The notes under the pieces were generated by a model, which was not told the DNA's origin, made no database searches, and was given only the letters and a program-made list of their open reading frames with translations. Shown in pieces: positions 32,969-41,975 of a stretch of DNA of 64,000 bases (positions are counted from its first letter, which is position 1; every line of letters starts with the position of its first letter). The stretch covers positions 1-64,000 of the forward strand of contig NZ_JAVQLW010000003.1 of NCBI RefSeq assembly GCF_031822435.1, in the 5' to 3' direction. A program made the position numbers and the translations under genes. Origin of the DNA: Paracoccus sp. MBLB3053 (GTDB taxonomy: Bacteria > Pseudomonadota > Alphaproteobacteria > Rhodobacterales > Rhodobacteraceae).

Positions 32969-33748
32969 CTAGCTCATGTCTTCGAGCGTGGTCTTCAGGA
33001 ATTCGCGCGTGCGTTCCTGCGACGGCGCGGTGAAAAGCCGCTCGGGCGAACCCTCCTCGACGATGCGGCCGCGATCGAAGAACAGGACGCGGTCCGAGAT
33101 TTCGCGCGCGAAACGCATCTCATGCGTGACGAGCAGCATCGTGAGATCGTGCTCCTCGGCCAGTCGCCCGATCACGTTGAGCACCTCGCCGACCAGTTCC
33201 GGGTCCAGGGCCGAGGTCGGCTCGTCGAACAGCAGGATGCTGGGACGCATCGCCAATGCGCGCGCGATCCCGACCCGTTGCTGCTGGCCGCCGGACAGCT
33301 GATGGGGGTATTTCCGGGCATGTTCGCTTAGGCCGACCAATTCCAGAAGCTCGTCGGCGCGTTCGCGGGCCTCGGCTTTTGACAGACCAAGAACCTTGAC
33401 CGGGGCCTCGGTGATATTGCGCAGGACCGTCATGTGGGGGAAAAGATTGAACTGCTGAAAAACCATGCCCAGCTGCCCGCGCATGTGGTGCAGATGCGCC
33501 TCTCCTGCCGGTTCGAGGCCGTTCGGCCCCCGCTCGTGCCAAAGCGGCTCGCCGCCGACATAGACCACGCCGCCGTCTATGCCTTCGAGCGTCATCAGGA
33601 TGCGCAGCACGGTCGACTTGCCCGAGCCGGAGGGGCCGATGATGGTGACCTTTTCGCCCTTGTTGATCTGGAAGCTCAATTGGTCGAGCACGGTGTGATC
33701 GCCATAGGTCTTGACGACCTTGTCGAAGGTGATGATGGGCTCGTTCAT
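32969..33748 (-). CDS. ehuA: Polar amino-acid/ectoine ABC transporter ATP-binding protein (EhuA-like)
   Basis: A 259-residue ABC ATPase of the polar amino acid family. Walker A GPSGSGKST (about 38-46), Q-loop VFQQFNLFPHM, signature LSGGQQQRV (about 152), Walker B SILLFDEPTSALD and the switch His in LLVTHEMRFA are all intact. The extra segment YVGGEPLWHERGPNG between Walker A and the Q-loop is seen in EhuA-like proteins. It is the last gene of the ect-ehu operon and overlaps ehuD by 4 bp. The ectoine substrate is inferred from the operon. Confidence 0.87.
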   Translation of the reverse strand: MNEPIITFDKVVKTYGDHTVLDQLSFQINKGEKVTIIGPSGSGKSTVLRILMTLEGIDGGVVYVGGEPLWHERGPNGLEPAGEAHLHHMRGQLGMVFQQFNLFPHMTVLRNITEAPVKVLGLSKAEARERADELLELVGLSEHARKYPHQLSGGQQQRVGIARALAMRPSILLFDEPTSALDPELVGEVLNVIGRLAEEHDLTMLLVTHEMRFAREISDRVLFFDRGRIVEEGSPERLFTAPSQERTREFLKTTLEDMS

Positions 33749-34437
33749 TTCAGCGGTATCCCCTGTTTGGGAAGTCGGGTGTCAAGCCAGCGCACCCCGG
33801 CCGAGGCGACCAGTGTCAGGATCAGGTAGATCCCCCCGACCATCGAAAGCGGGACGAGGTAATCGAAGGTCCTGTCGCCGACGATCCGGGCGACGTTGAG
33901 CAGTTCGAGCACGGTGACGACCGACAGCACCGGCACGTCCTTCATGATCGAGACAAGGTAATTGCCCATGGCGGGAACGATCCGGGGGATCGCCTGCGGG
34001 ATGATGACATGGGTGAAGGTGCGGGCCGGGGGCAGGTTCAAGGCGCGGGCGGCTTCGCGCTGGTCTCGGCCGACCGCCTCGAGCCCGGCGCGATAGACCT
34101 CGGACGTATAGGCGCTGTACTGGATGCCAAGCGCCAGGGCCCCGGTCAGGAAGGCGGGCAGGACGATGCCGTATTCGGGCAAAACATAGTAGAGGAAGAA
34201 CAGCTGGACCAGCAGCGGAGTGTCCCGGATGAATTCCGTGATTGCATTGGCCGGCCAGGATATGAGGCGCGATGGCGCGCCCTTGAGCACGGCGAAGACC
34301 AGCCCCAGGACCAGCGCGACGAAGAAGCCGAGAAAGGTTGCCTGCACCGTCACCCAAAGCCCGACCAGCAGAATCGGGAGGATCGAGATGGCAAGCGTCA
34401 GCGCATTCGTCGTGTCCCATTCGAAACCGAAAAGCAT
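33745..34437 (-). CDS. ehuD: Ectoine/hydroxyectoine ABC transporter permease (EhuD-like)
   Basis: A 230-residue HisM/ArtQ-type permease with five helices. Landmarks are TEFIRDTPLLVQLFFLYY (about 67-84) and the EAA loop REAARALNLPPARTFTHVII (about 128-147), which docks on the ATPase. It is the second of two permease genes in the operon, so the channel is a heterodimer. Four-base overlap with ehuA indicates coupling. Confidence 0.86.
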   Translation of the reverse strand: MLFGFEWDTTNALTLAISILPILLVGLWVTVQATFLGFFVALVLGLVFAVLKGAPSRLISWPANAITEFIRDTPLLVQLFFLYYVLPEYGIVLPAFLTGALALGIQYSAYTSEVYRAGLEAVGRDQREAARALNLPPARTFTHVIIPQAIPRIVPAMGNYLVSIMKDVPVLSVVTVLELLNVARIVGDRTFDYLVPLSMVGGIYLILTLVASAGVRWLDTRLPKQGIPLK

Positions 34438-34440
34438 GGT

Positions 34441-35118
34441 TCAGCCCCTGGCCGGGCGCCATCGGCCGACCCGGCGTTCCAAGAGACGCATGATCGCGGT
34501 CAGAACCAGCGCCATGCCGAAATACATGAAGAGAAGCATCGTATAGATCACCGTGCTGTCCTGCGTGAAATTGCGGATCTGCTCGGCCCTGAACGTCATG
34601 TCGCCGAGACTGATAAGCGATACGAGCGCGGTGTCCTTCAGGTTCTGGACCGCGAGATTGCCGAATGCGGGCATCATCTCGGGCACGGCCTGCGGAATTG
34701 TCACACCCAGAAGTGCCTGGCGCCGATTGAAATTCAGGGCAATCGCTGCCTCGTGCTGTCCGGGATGCACCGCCTGGATCGCGCCGCGCACGACCTCGGC
34801 GCCATAGGCGCCGATATTCAGTCCCAGCGCCAGGATGCCGGCCAGGACAGGGGGCAGGCGCAGGTCAAGCCCGATGGCCTGCCCGGCCAGCGGCAGGGCG
34901 AAATACAGCCAGAAAAGCTGCACCAGCAGCGACGTGCCACGAAACAGTTCGATATAAGCGACAGAAAGGCCGCGCAGGAATGGATTGCGCGCCAGTTTCC
35001 CGACGCCAAACAGAAAGGCCAGAACCGCCCCCAGCAGCGTCGAAAAGACGGTGAGCTGGACGGTGACCCATGCCCCCTCGAGTAGAGGGGGCAGGTATTC
35101 GGTCCAATGCGGGATCAT
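34441..35118 (-). CDS. ehuC: Ectoine/hydroxyectoine ABC transporter permease (EhuC-like)
   Basis: A 225-residue polar amino acid permease with five helices, with landmarks IELFRGTSLLVQLFWLYF (about 57-74) and an EAA loop HEAAIALNFNRRQALLGVTI (about 122-141). It ends 3 bp before the ehuD start and lies 20 bp after ehuB. The two permeases are clearly paralogous. Confidence 0.86.
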   Translation of the reverse strand: MIPHWTEYLPPLLEGAWVTVQLTVFSTLLGAVLAFLFGVGKLARNPFLRGLSVAYIELFRGTSLLVQLFWLYFALPLAGQAIGLDLRLPPVLAGILALGLNIGAYGAEVVRGAIQAVHPGQHEAAIALNFNRRQALLGVTIPQAVPEMMPAFGNLAVQNLKDTALVSLISLGDMTFRAEQIRNFTQDSTVIYTMLLFMYFGMALVLTAIMRLLERRVGRWRPARG

Positions 35119-35138
35119 CCGGCGTTACCGCGAGCCAT

Positions 35139-35984
35139 TCACGCGCCGCAAAGCTCGGAGGTGTCGTGCGCGCCGGAACCCTGGACATCAGCCTCGGTGA
35201 AACCGTAGCCGGTGAGCGTCTCGGCCCATTCGGGGGATGACTTGACCTCGGCGAGTGCCTCGTTCACCGCGTCGCGCAGGTCCTCGTTCCCGCTGGCAAA
35301 GGCGAAGCCGCCCCAGCTGCGGACCTCTTCACCCTCGATCACCGGGTCGGAAAACTCGCTGGCGACCTCGACATCATCGCTTTGCCCGGCCAGGCCCGAG
35401 GCCGTCAGGCCCGTGGCCGCATAGGCGTCGGCCCGACCCGTCGCCACGGTCGAGATGGCATCGGCGTTCGAGGCGATCATGACCATGTTCGATTCCGGCA
35501 CGCCAAGCGCCTGCATCATTTCCAGCTGGTCGGCGCCCGACATGATCGCGACCTTCAGATCCTTGTTTTCGGCGAAGTCGCCATAGGCGTGGATGTCCTT
35601 GGGGTTGCCCGCAGCGACAAGAAGCCCTTCGCCATAGGATGTGTTCGGTTCGGAAAACAGGACCTGCTTGCAGCGGTCCGGAAGGATCGCCATTTCGGCG
35701 GCAACCATGTCGAAGCGGTCGGCCTGAAGCCCGGGGATCAGCGACGAGAAATTCGTGGTGATCCATTCGATCTTCTCGACGCCCAACTTGGCGGCGATCA
35801 GTTTCGCCACATCCGGACCCGCGCCGGCGGCCTTGCCGTTCATGTCCATGTAGCCATAGGGGATCTCGTTCGCGACGGCGATCCGGATCGTGCCGCTTTC
35901 CCGGATACCGTCCAGGTCGGCGGCATTCAGGGTCGAGGCCATGCCCGCAAGGGCAAGCGCGAAGCTGTAGGTGAACTTGATCAT
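35139..35984 (-). CDS. ehuB: Ectoine/hydroxyectoine ABC transporter substrate-binding protein (EhuB-like)
   Basis: A 281-residue family 3 solute-binding protein with a signal peptide (about 1-21, FTYSFALALAGMASTLNA). Mature domains show the usual IRIAVANEIPYGYMDMNGKA start and the WITTNFSSLIPGLQADRFDM strand-loop. It is the first ehu gene, immediately after ask. Affinity for ectoines is inferred from the linkage to ectABCD and gene order; a general polar amino acid specificity is possible. Confidence 0.85.
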   Translation of the reverse strand: MIKFTYSFALALAGMASTLNAADLDGIRESGTIRIAVANEIPYGYMDMNGKAAGAGPDVAKLIAAKLGVEKIEWITTNFSSLIPGLQADRFDMVAAEMAILPDRCKQVLFSEPNTSYGEGLLVAAGNPKDIHAYGDFAENKDLKVAIMSGADQLEMMQALGVPESNMVMIASNADAISTVATGRADAYAATGLTASGLAGQSDDVEVASEFSDPVIEGEEVRSWGGFAFASGNEDLRDAVNEALAEVKSSPEWAETLTGYGFTEADVQGSGAHDTSELCGA

Positions 35985-36004
35985 CTTTTCTCTCCTGTTG
36001 GTTC

Positions 36005-37450
36005 TTAGGCCACCGCGCGCATGGACGATTCCGCGCGGACCGGGGCTTCAATCAGGCCGCGATGCATGGCGACAATCGCGGCATCGTGGTCCTCGTCCCT
36101 GACGACGACCTGCAGATCGACCCTGCGCATCAGGTCATGGATGCCGAGCGGTTCGATCCCCGCGGCATTCAGGACCGATACGGTTTTCGACAGGACCGAG
36201 GCGGTTCCAAGATCGCGGCCGATGGCCGAGACAAGCGCCACTTTCCGAAGCGAAACAGCGGCGTCGGGAAAGCGATCGGACAGGTCTTTCTCGACCCGGC
36301 GGATCGCTTTCAGAGATCCCTTTACGAAATGCGTGATGGTGTTCGCGTTCGAGGTCTTGGAAATGATCCAGACCTTGTGGCGCTGCATCGCATCCAGGAT
36401 GGCCGCATCATATCCCTTGACCCCCACCATGTCGGGATCGTGGAATTCGAGGGCGATGACATTGCGGATGCCGGTCACGATCTCGACCTGCGACGTCCGG
36501 GCGGCAAGGTCCGACCGGATCAGCGTTCCTTCATGTTCGGGCTCGAAGGCGTTCTTGACCCGCAAGGGAATACCGGCCTGACGCAGGGTCTTGGCCGCAC
36601 CGGGGTGGATCGCCTCCATCCCGAGGTTCGAAAGCTGGTCGGCCACATCGTAATTCGTCTCGCCGATCACGCGAACGGCATCTGTCCCGACGATGCGCGG
36701 ATCTGCCGAGGACAGGTGGAATTCCTTGTGGATGATCGCCTCACCCGCGCCGGTGACGGCCGCGATACGGGCCAAAGTGATTTCGCTGTAGCCGCGATCA
36801 TAGCTGCGCATCAGCACTTCGCGGCAACGTGCATATCCGGTGACGATCGGCAGCTCTCGCGTCAGGTCGATGCCGTCGAAGGCGGCACGAATGACATCCT
36901 CCAGATCATCGCAGCCGGCCTCCTGCCAGCCCGACAGATCCACGAGACGCGCATTGACGCCCTTGCCTTGCAGCAGAAGGACCGTGTTGAAGGCAGAATG
37001 TGCCTCTCCGACCGAGGCCAGCATTTCGCGCACGGTCATCAGATATTCGTCGAGCTGGAAATGCCCGAAGGAACACAGGCGGGACAGGTCGATCAGGCAG
37101 GAACGCACGGCCTCGACGCGTTCGGTCGCGAACCGGTCGGCTGCCGCGCGCGCCGTGGCGCTGCCAAAGATCCGGGCGTTGAGGGCCATCATGCTTTCGC
37201 ACAAATTGTCCAGCGTCTCTTGCCAGACGTCTCCGTCCTCGCCTGAAGCAAAATTGGCATAGACACCGGGTGCGCCGGATTTCTTGTGCTCCAGCAGCAT
37301 GTCGGTAACACCGGCATAGGCCGAGACGACGAAGATGCGCCGGTAGAGATCTGCACCCCTGCGCGGGCCGATCAGCACGGTGTCCAGCAGTTCCTTGCTG
37401 CGCGACATCGAAGTGCCGCCGATCTTTTCGACCGTGTGTAGTTCAGTCAT
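36005..37450 (-). CDS. ask: Aspartate kinase, ectoine-specific (Ask_Ect)
   Basis: A 481-residue aspartokinase. The N-terminal kinase motif is VEKIGGTSMS (about 8-17) and the aspartate-site motif AIIHKEFHLSSADPRIV is at about 240. C-terminal tandem ACT domains include VSLRKVALVSAIGRDLGT and DLQVVVRDEDHDAAIVAMH. This long, IGGTSM-type kinase is the Ask_Ect form found in ectoine operons, usually less feedback-sensitive. It supplies aspartyl phosphate for EctB's substrate L-aspartate semialdehyde. It sits between ectD and ehuB. Confidence 0.88.
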   Translation of the reverse strand: MTELHTVEKIGGTSMSRSKELLDTVLIGPRRGADLYRRIFVVSAYAGVTDMLLEHKKSGAPGVYANFASGEDGDVWQETLDNLCESMMALNARIFGSATARAAADRFATERVEAVRSCLIDLSRLCSFGHFQLDEYLMTVREMLASVGEAHSAFNTVLLLQGKGVNARLVDLSGWQEAGCDDLEDVIRAAFDGIDLTRELPIVTGYARCREVLMRSYDRGYSEITLARIAAVTGAGEAIIHKEFHLSSADPRIVGTDAVRVIGETNYDVADQLSNLGMEAIHPGAAKTLRQAGIPLRVKNAFEPEHEGTLIRSDLAARTSQVEIVTGIRNVIALEFHDPDMVGVKGYDAAILDAMQRHKVWIISKTSNANTITHFVKGSLKAIRRVEKDLSDRFPDAAVSLRKVALVSAIGRDLGTASVLSKTVSVLNAAGIEPLGIHDLMRRVDLQVVVRDEDHDAAIVAMHRGLIEAPVRAESSMRAVA

Positions 37451-37462
37451 AGGTTCTCCATG

Positions 37463-37485
37463 CGCGCCCCGTGGTCAGGGGCGCG
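37463..37485 (-). promoter_or_regulatory. Stem-loop between ectD and ask
   Basis: Perfect 8-bp stem CGCGCCCC / GGGGCGCG with a 7-nt loop, just before the ask start. It has no T-tract. It may set the ratio of ectD to ask expression. Confidence 0.45.
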
Positions 37486-37509
37486 TCCCGGGTTTGCCGT
37501 TGAGGTCGA

Positions 37510-38433
37510 TCAGACGAGCGAACCGTCTTCGATAGCGATCGGAGCTTGCGGATCGCGCTCGCTCAGAAAGGCCGGACGCGGCTTTGCGGCGGCAAAAGGT
37601 TCCGTGACCCGGTTCGACCACGCATTATAGACGAAGAACGCATTCGAGCGGGGAAACGGCGTGATGTTGCCGTTCGAGCCATGTATCGTGTTGCAGTCGA
37701 ACAGGATCACGGTGCCCGTCGGGCCCGATGCGTAATCGATGCCGAACTGCTCGGCCAGCCGTGCCAGGCTTTCGGGCTTGGGCACGCCGACTTCCTGCTT
37801 TTTCAGCGAGGTGGCGTGGTTGTTCTCGGGCGTCGCGCCCTCGCAGGCCACAAAGCTGCGATGCGAACCGGGCATGAGCATCAGCGGGCCGTTCAGCGCG
37901 CTGTTGTCGGTGAGCAGGATCGAGGCCGAGATGGCACGCATCCGCGGCATCCCGTCCTCGGCATGCCAGGTCTCGAAATCCGAGTGCCAGTAGAACTCCT
38001 TGCCCGTGAAGCCGGGTTTGTAGTTCAGGCGGGACTGGTGAAGATAGAGGTCGTCGTCGAGCAGGTAACGCACGCGACCTGCGACGCGCTTGTCACGCGA
38101 CAGGCGATCGAACAGCGCGCTGTGCCCGTCAAGACGGAAGATTGTACGCACCTCGTCGGAATTCGGCTCTGTGATCACGTCCTCGGCCGGAAGGTTTCGC
38201 CCCCCCGTGCGCAGCCGCGCGGATTCGTCGCGCAACGAGGCGATCTCGTCCGACGAAAAGAGATCGCGCAGGACAAGATACCCGTTCCTGTCGAAGAATT
38301 CGAATTCCTCGCGGCTCAGCCGGGCATTTTCGGACCATTCCTGCCAGGTGACGGGGTCTTGACGTTCCAGCCAGCGCTCAGTCGTCAGGCGGGTCGGGTA
38401 ATCGTCCCGATTGGCGGTTTTCGTGTCGAGCAT
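37510..38433 (-). CDS. ectD: Ectoine 5-hydroxylase EctD
   Basis: A 307-residue Fe(II)/2-oxoglutarate dioxygenase (PhyH superfamily). The iron facial triad is visible: FYWHSDFETWH gives His and Asp (about 147 and 149), and CNTIHGSNGNITPF gives the second His (about 249). The EctD hallmark after the first His-Asp pair is intact (HAEDGMPRMRAIS). It hydroxylates ectoine to 5-hydroxyectoine. It lies 30 bp after ectC in the ectABCD order. Confidence 0.92.
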   Translation of the reverse strand: MLDTKTANRDDYPTRLTTERWLERQDPVTWQEWSENARLSREEFEFFDRNGYLVLRDLFSSDEIASLRDESARLRTGGRNLPAEDVITEPNSDEVRTIFRLDGHSALFDRLSRDKRVAGRVRYLLDDDLYLHQSRLNYKPGFTGKEFYWHSDFETWHAEDGMPRMRAISASILLTDNSALNGPLMLMPGSHRSFVACEGATPENNHATSLKKQEVGVPKPESLARLAEQFGIDYASGPTGTVILFDCNTIHGSNGNITPFPRSNAFFVYNAWSNRVTEPFAAAKPRPAFLSERDPQAPIAIEDGSLV

Positions 38434-38463
38434 GATTGCGCCTTTCTTCGATCTGTTTCGTGT

Positions 38464-38859
38464 TCAGGCAAGTTCTTCGGCGACGGGGGCGTATGAGCCG
38501 TCCTCGCGATGTACTTCCTGGCCGGTCACTGGCGGGTTGAAGCAGCAGGCCAGAACCAGTTCCGAGGCGGCGTTGAGACGGTGTTTGTCGTGCTGGTCGA
38601 GCGCATACATCACGCCCGGAGTGATCGGGTAAACCTTGCCCGTCGTGAGGTCTTCGATGCTGCCCTCACCCGAGACGCAATAGACGCTTTCGAAATGATG
38701 CTTGTAGTGGAAGACATGCGAAGTCCCTGGCGCGATGCGGGTGATGTGGAAGCTGAAGCCCATGTTATCGCCCGCAAGCAGCAGACGCGTACTGTCCCAG
38801 CCGTCGGCCTTGACGAGGCGATCGGTCTTGCGGGCTTCGTTCAGGTCTCTGACGATCAT
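38464..38859 (-). CDS. ectC: L-ectoine synthase EctC
   Basis: A 131-residue cupin. The start is ATG 38859 with AAGGAGAAC upstream; a longer frame from 38925 is rejected. The fold shows the expected [16 protein letters not shown] start and [18 protein letters not shown] with a metal-type Glu/His set, then [14 protein letters not shown]. It closes the N-gamma-acetyl-diaminobutyrate to ectoine with loss of water. It is coupled 13 bp after ectB. Confidence 0.93.
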   Translation of the reverse strand: MIVRDLNEARKTDRLVKADGWDSTRLLLAGDNMGFSFHITRIAPGTSHVFHYKHHFESVYCVSGEGSIEDLTTGKVYPITPGVMYALDQHDKHRLNAASELVLACCFNPPVTGQEVHREDGSYAPVAEELA

Positions 38860-38872
38860 GTTGTTCTCCTTC

Positions 38873-40147
38873 TTATTCGGCAGCGATGCGCCAGTGGTCC
38901 ATCTGGGAGCGTACGGCGGTCTCAAGCGTGTCGAGGCCGGCTGCGAACTGGGCGCGGGGAATGGTCAGGGGGGCGAGTACCTTGACGATTTCGTCATGGC
39001 TGCCCGAAGTTTCGATGATGAGGCCGTCGGAGAAACACGCGCGGCAGATGGCGGCGGCCGCCTCTCCGCTGCCGGTGTCGATGCCCATCATCATTCCGCG
39101 ACCTCGCAGCGAAAGGCCATTTGTCTCGGCCATGGCGCGCAGACGCTGCTCGAGATAGGCGGCATTGCCTGCGATTTTCCGGGCAAAGCCTTCGTCGGCC
39201 CAGAATTTCTCGAGCGCGGCGCGCGCGGTCACGAACGCATGGTTGTTGCCCCGGAACGTGCCGTTATGTTCGGCGGGCGACCAGATGTCGTGTTCGGGAC
39301 GCAGCAGGGTCACGGCCAGAGGAAGTCCCATGCCTGACAGCGATTTGGCCATCGTGATGATATCGGGCGAAAGGCCCATCCCCTCGAACGAGAAAAACCC
39401 GCCGGTGCGGCCGCAGCCGGCCTGGATGTCGTCGATGATGAACAGCGCGCCGTGCTTGCGGGCGATTGTCTCGATCCGGCGCAGCCATTCGGGAGAGGCA
39501 GCATTCAATCCACCTTCGCCCTGGACCGTCTCGACGATGATGGCGGCCGGCGCGTCGAAACCGCTGGAAGGGTCCGAGAGCTGGCGGTCAAGCATTTCGG
39601 TCGTGTCGATGTCAGCGCCGAAATAGCCATCGAAGGCCGCGCGCGCGACGCCGCCCAGCGGGATTGCAGCGCCGCCGCGATGCTTGCCGTTGCCGGTCGC
39701 GGCAAGTGCGCCCAGCGTCACCCCGTGGAAACCGTTCGTGAAGGCCACGACACTATGGCGGCCGGTCACCTTGCGCGCGAGTTTCAGCGCGGCTTCGACG
39801 GCGTTTGCGCCGGTCGGGCCGGTGAATTGCACGCGATAATCCATGTCGCGCGGCTGCAGGATGATGCGTTCGAAAGCGGCCAGGAACTGTTCCTTGGCAT
39901 CCGTGAACATGTCGAGCCCATGCGCGATGCCATCGCGCGACACATAGTCGATCAAGGCTTGCTTCAGGTCCTGATCGTTGTGGCCGTAATTCAGCGACGA
40001 ACAGCCGGACAGGAAGTCCGTATAGGATCTGCCGTTCTGGTCATAGATCGTGGCGCCCTGAGCGCGGTCGAACATTTTCGGGAAGCTGCGGGAATAGGAC
40101 CGCACCTCACTTTCGACGCGTTCGAAAGTGCTTGTTTTCATATCCAT
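38873..40147 (-). CDS. ectB: Diaminobutyrate-2-oxoglutarate transaminase EctB
   Basis: A 424-residue class III aminotransferase. The PLP lysine is in [17 protein letters not shown] (about 266-282) and the cofactor Asp in [20 protein letters not shown]. It transfers amino groups from glutamate to aspartate semialdehyde to give 2,4-diaminobutyrate, the first ectoine-specific step. Length and gene context match EctB. Confidence 0.94.
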   Translation of the reverse strand: MDMKTSTFERVESEVRSYSRSFPKMFDRAQGATIYDQNGRSYTDFLSGCSSLNYGHNDQDLKQALIDYVSRDGIAHGLDMFTDAKEQFLAAFERIILQPRDMDYRVQFTGPTGANAVEAALKLARKVTGRHSVVAFTNGFHGVTLGALAATGNGKHRGGAAIPLGGVARAAFDGYFGADIDTTEMLDRQLSDPSSGFDAPAAIIVETVQGEGGLNAASPEWLRRIETIARKHGALFIIDDIQAGCGRTGGFFSFEGMGLSPDIITMAKSLSGMGLPLAVTLLRPEHDIWSPAEHNGTFRGNNHAFVTARAALEKFWADEGFARKIAGNAAYLEQRLRAMAETNGLSLRGRGMMMGIDTGSGEAAAAICRACFSDGLIIETSGSHDEIVKVLAPLTIPRAQFAAGLDTLETAVRSQMDHWRIAAE

Positions 40148-40168
40148 TTGGGTTCTCCCAGATTGTCT

Positions 40169-40711
40169 TCAGGCCGCGCGCAGCCGTTCGCGTTCGGCAG
40201 GGTCGAAGGGACCGATGCTCACCAGATGTTCGCTGGCGTGGCGATTGTCGAAATGGTGCTGACAGTCGAAGTGCAGCCCTGAACCGAGCGGGGCTCCGAG
40301 CACACGCGCCATGGCCTTGAACAGGCCCCACGAGGCCGCGTTGTCCGGCGTGATCGTGCATTCGAGGCGATTGACGTTCCTGCAGGCGCTCCTGTTCAGG
40401 GCCTCGGTGATGAGGTGACGGGCAAGACCCAGCCCGCGCGCTTGCGGCGAGACGCAGATCTGCCAGACGAAATAGGTGTCGGGCTGTTCGGGCGGGATGT
40501 AACCGGACAACCAGCCGACCGGCTTTCCGTCCATTTCGGCCAGCACGCAGGTTTGCGCGAAATGGCTGCACTGAAGAAGGTTGCAGTAAAGCGAATTCTC
40601 GTCAAGGGAACCGGAATCCGCGATCAGCTGCCAGACTGCGGACCCATCCGACTTGCCAGGGGTGCGCAAGGCGATCCCCGAAGGGCGAACATGTTGGCTG
40701 ACTGTGGTCAC
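40169..40711 (-). CDS. ectA: Diaminobutyrate acetyltransferase EctA
   Basis: A GNAT acetyltransferase with the acetyl-CoA pyrophosphate loop CVSPQARGLGLARHLITE (Q/RxxGxG/A form) and TITPDNAASWGLFKAMAR in the expected place. It acetylates 2,4-diaminobutyrate. I prefer a GTG start at 40711 (180 residues, AGAGAG upstream), because the in-frame ATG at 40741 has no RBS and falls in what looks like the promoter -10 region: a perfect TTGACA (40770-40765, minus strand) lies 24 bp before that ATG. The alternative start gives 190 residues. Confidence 0.92.
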   Translation of the reverse strand: MTTVSQHVRPSGIALRTPGKSDGSAVWQLIADSGSLDENSLYCNLLQCSHFAQTCVLAEMDGKPVGWLSGYIPPEQPDTYFVWQICVSPQARGLGLARHLITEALNRSACRNVNRLECTITPDNAASWGLFKAMARVLGAPLGSGLHFDCQHHFDNRHASEHLVSIGPFDPAERERLRAA

Positions 40712-40745
40712 AAACTCTCTCTGCTCGTTTCTTTGCGCCATATGG

Positions 40746-40763
40746 TTAGTTTGAACGAACTAA
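40746..40763 (-). promoter_or_regulatory. Palindrome in the ectA promoter, candidate EctR operator
   Basis: TTAGTT-N6-AACTAA lies directly after TTGACA (-35, at 40770-40765 on the minus strand) and occupies the spacer before a weak -10. A repressor bound there would block RNA polymerase. The divergent MarR gene at 40979 is the likely binding partner. Confidence 0.6.
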
Positions 40764-40978
40764 GTGTCAACTAAATTTCGCCAATCACAATGAGAGTTCC
40801 GGTTAAACAACTGAATATAAGTAAATAATTTTTGCAAAAATGCTATGAATTCCATGCCTGAAGTAAGAAATTTCTGGGCGCGTGGAATCTGGAATTCGCG
40901 ATTTAGTTTGATAAAACTTGGCAATTGTGCGGCGGTTTCCGTCTTGGGTTCGACCCGCGCCAAAGATATGCTTCGCCC

Positions 40979-41470
40979 ATGGATCAAGGCACGGACATCG
41001 CGTTGGAAGACAGAACGAAGTTGGCACTGACCGCATTGCGGCAGATCCTGCGCAGCACCGAGAACAACAGCAAGGCGGTGATGCGCGAAACCGGGCTGAC
41101 GCCGTCGCAACTGGTCTTCATGCATCTGCTGGAAGAAGCCGGCGAGCAGACGGCAGGCTTCATCGCGGGGCGAATGGGGATCACCCAGGCGACGATGACC
41201 GTCCTCATTCACAAGCTTGAAAACCTGGGCATCGTGCGCCGCCGCAAGGGCGAACATGATCGACGGCAGTCATGGCTGTCATTGACAGACCATGGCCGCG
41301 CGCTGCTCGCCATCGCCCCGGACGGATCGAACGCACGGTTCCATCAGCAATTCGCGGCGCTCGATGGTTGGGAGCAGTTGATGTTGATCTCGGCGCTGGA
41401 ACGCGTGGCGGCCATGCTGGCCTTGCCGGTGGTCGATGAGGGGCAGCCGATCGAGCCACCGCCAATCTGA
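40979..41470 (+). CDS. ectR: MarR-family regulator, probable EctR
   Basis: A 163-residue winged-helix protein from ATG 40979. The DNA-binding part reads FIAGRMGITQATMTVLIHKL, then ENLGIVRRR (about 62-90) and the wing KGEHDRRQSWLSLTDHGRAL. It is divergent from ectA across 267 bp. EctR of MarR type represses ect operons in other bacteria and responds to osmotic state. Its assignment here rests on the family and position. Confidence 0.85.
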   Translation: MDQGTDIALEDRTKLALTALRQILRSTENNSKAVMRETGLTPSQLVFMHLLEEAGEQTAGFIAGRMGITQATMTVLIHKLENLGIVRRRKGEHDRRQSWLSLTDHGRALLAIAPDGSNARFHQQFAALDGWEQLMLISALERVAAMLALPVVDEGQPIEPPPI

Positions 41471-41520
41471 CCCTGACAAAGCCATTGGTCGGCAGGGAGG
41501 GAAGCCAGGGGAGGCTGTAG

Positions 41521-41697
41521 CTACTCCAGGTCCCGGTCCTCGACCCCGTGGTATCCAAGATCCAGTGCGGCGCCACGTTTGCTCCATTCGCGGCTGCAGA
41601 TCAGATTGGGGCAGGAACTTGCCAGCGGGCAGGGTTTTCCGTCTGCAGCGGGGCATTGAATCGTTGTGGGACGGGATTTGAACAGGGAGAATTTCAT
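41521..41697 (-). CDS. Small cysteine-rich protein
   Basis: The 58-residue product starts MKFSLFKSRP with GGAGG 7 bp upstream. Four cysteines cluster as CPAADGKPCPLASSCPNLIC (about 15-34), compatible with a metal or Fe-S site. No family is recognised. Its ATG overlaps the stop of the next upstream ORF (ATGA), a sign that both are real and coupled. Confidence 0.5.
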   Translation of the reverse strand: MKFSLFKSRPTTIQCPAADGKPCPLASSCPNLICSREWSKRGAALDLGYHGVEDRDLE

Positions 41698-41975
41698 TCT
41701 TGCCTCCAATCAGGCAGGCCTGCGCCAGCGCGACGCAGAAGGAACGGCGCCATCGTGATCGACGGGTACATCGCTCGGTGAAGGGGTCCCGAACCGATAG
41801 ATGCCGCTGGGAATTCGGTGCGGATCGCGCGCTCGAGCAAAATGAGATGAAGCAGCCCCCTGCGCGTGGTCCGAGACATGCGCGGCGGTTCGAAGCCCGA
41901 ACGTCGCGATGTGCCCTGGGGCTTGTGCGGCCACGACAGCAGTCGTTTCATGTGATGAAGGGTTTCGTCGTTCAT
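41694..41975 (-). CDS. Unrecognised 93-residue ORF coupled to the Cys-rich gene
   Basis: Starts MNDETLHHMKRLLSWPHK and ends PDWRQE, where the TGA overlaps the following ATG. It is basic (many Arg), with one helical stretch RGLLHLILLERAIRTEF. No family is recognised and there is no clear RBS, so the support is the overlap alone. Confidence 0.35.
   Translation of the reverse strand: MNDETLHHMKRLLSWPHKPQGTSRRSGFEPPRMSRTTRRGLLHLILLERAIRTEFPAASIGSGPLHRAMYPSITMAPFLLRRAGAGLPDWRQE

Noticed and set aside
34009..35085. 358-codon plus-strand ORF opposite ehuC/ehuD
   Set aside because: Shadow of two membrane permease genes; composition is highly charged and no family is recognised.
36062..37246. 394-codon plus-strand ORF opposite ask
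   Set aside because: Antisense shadow of a well-conserved aspartate kinase gene.
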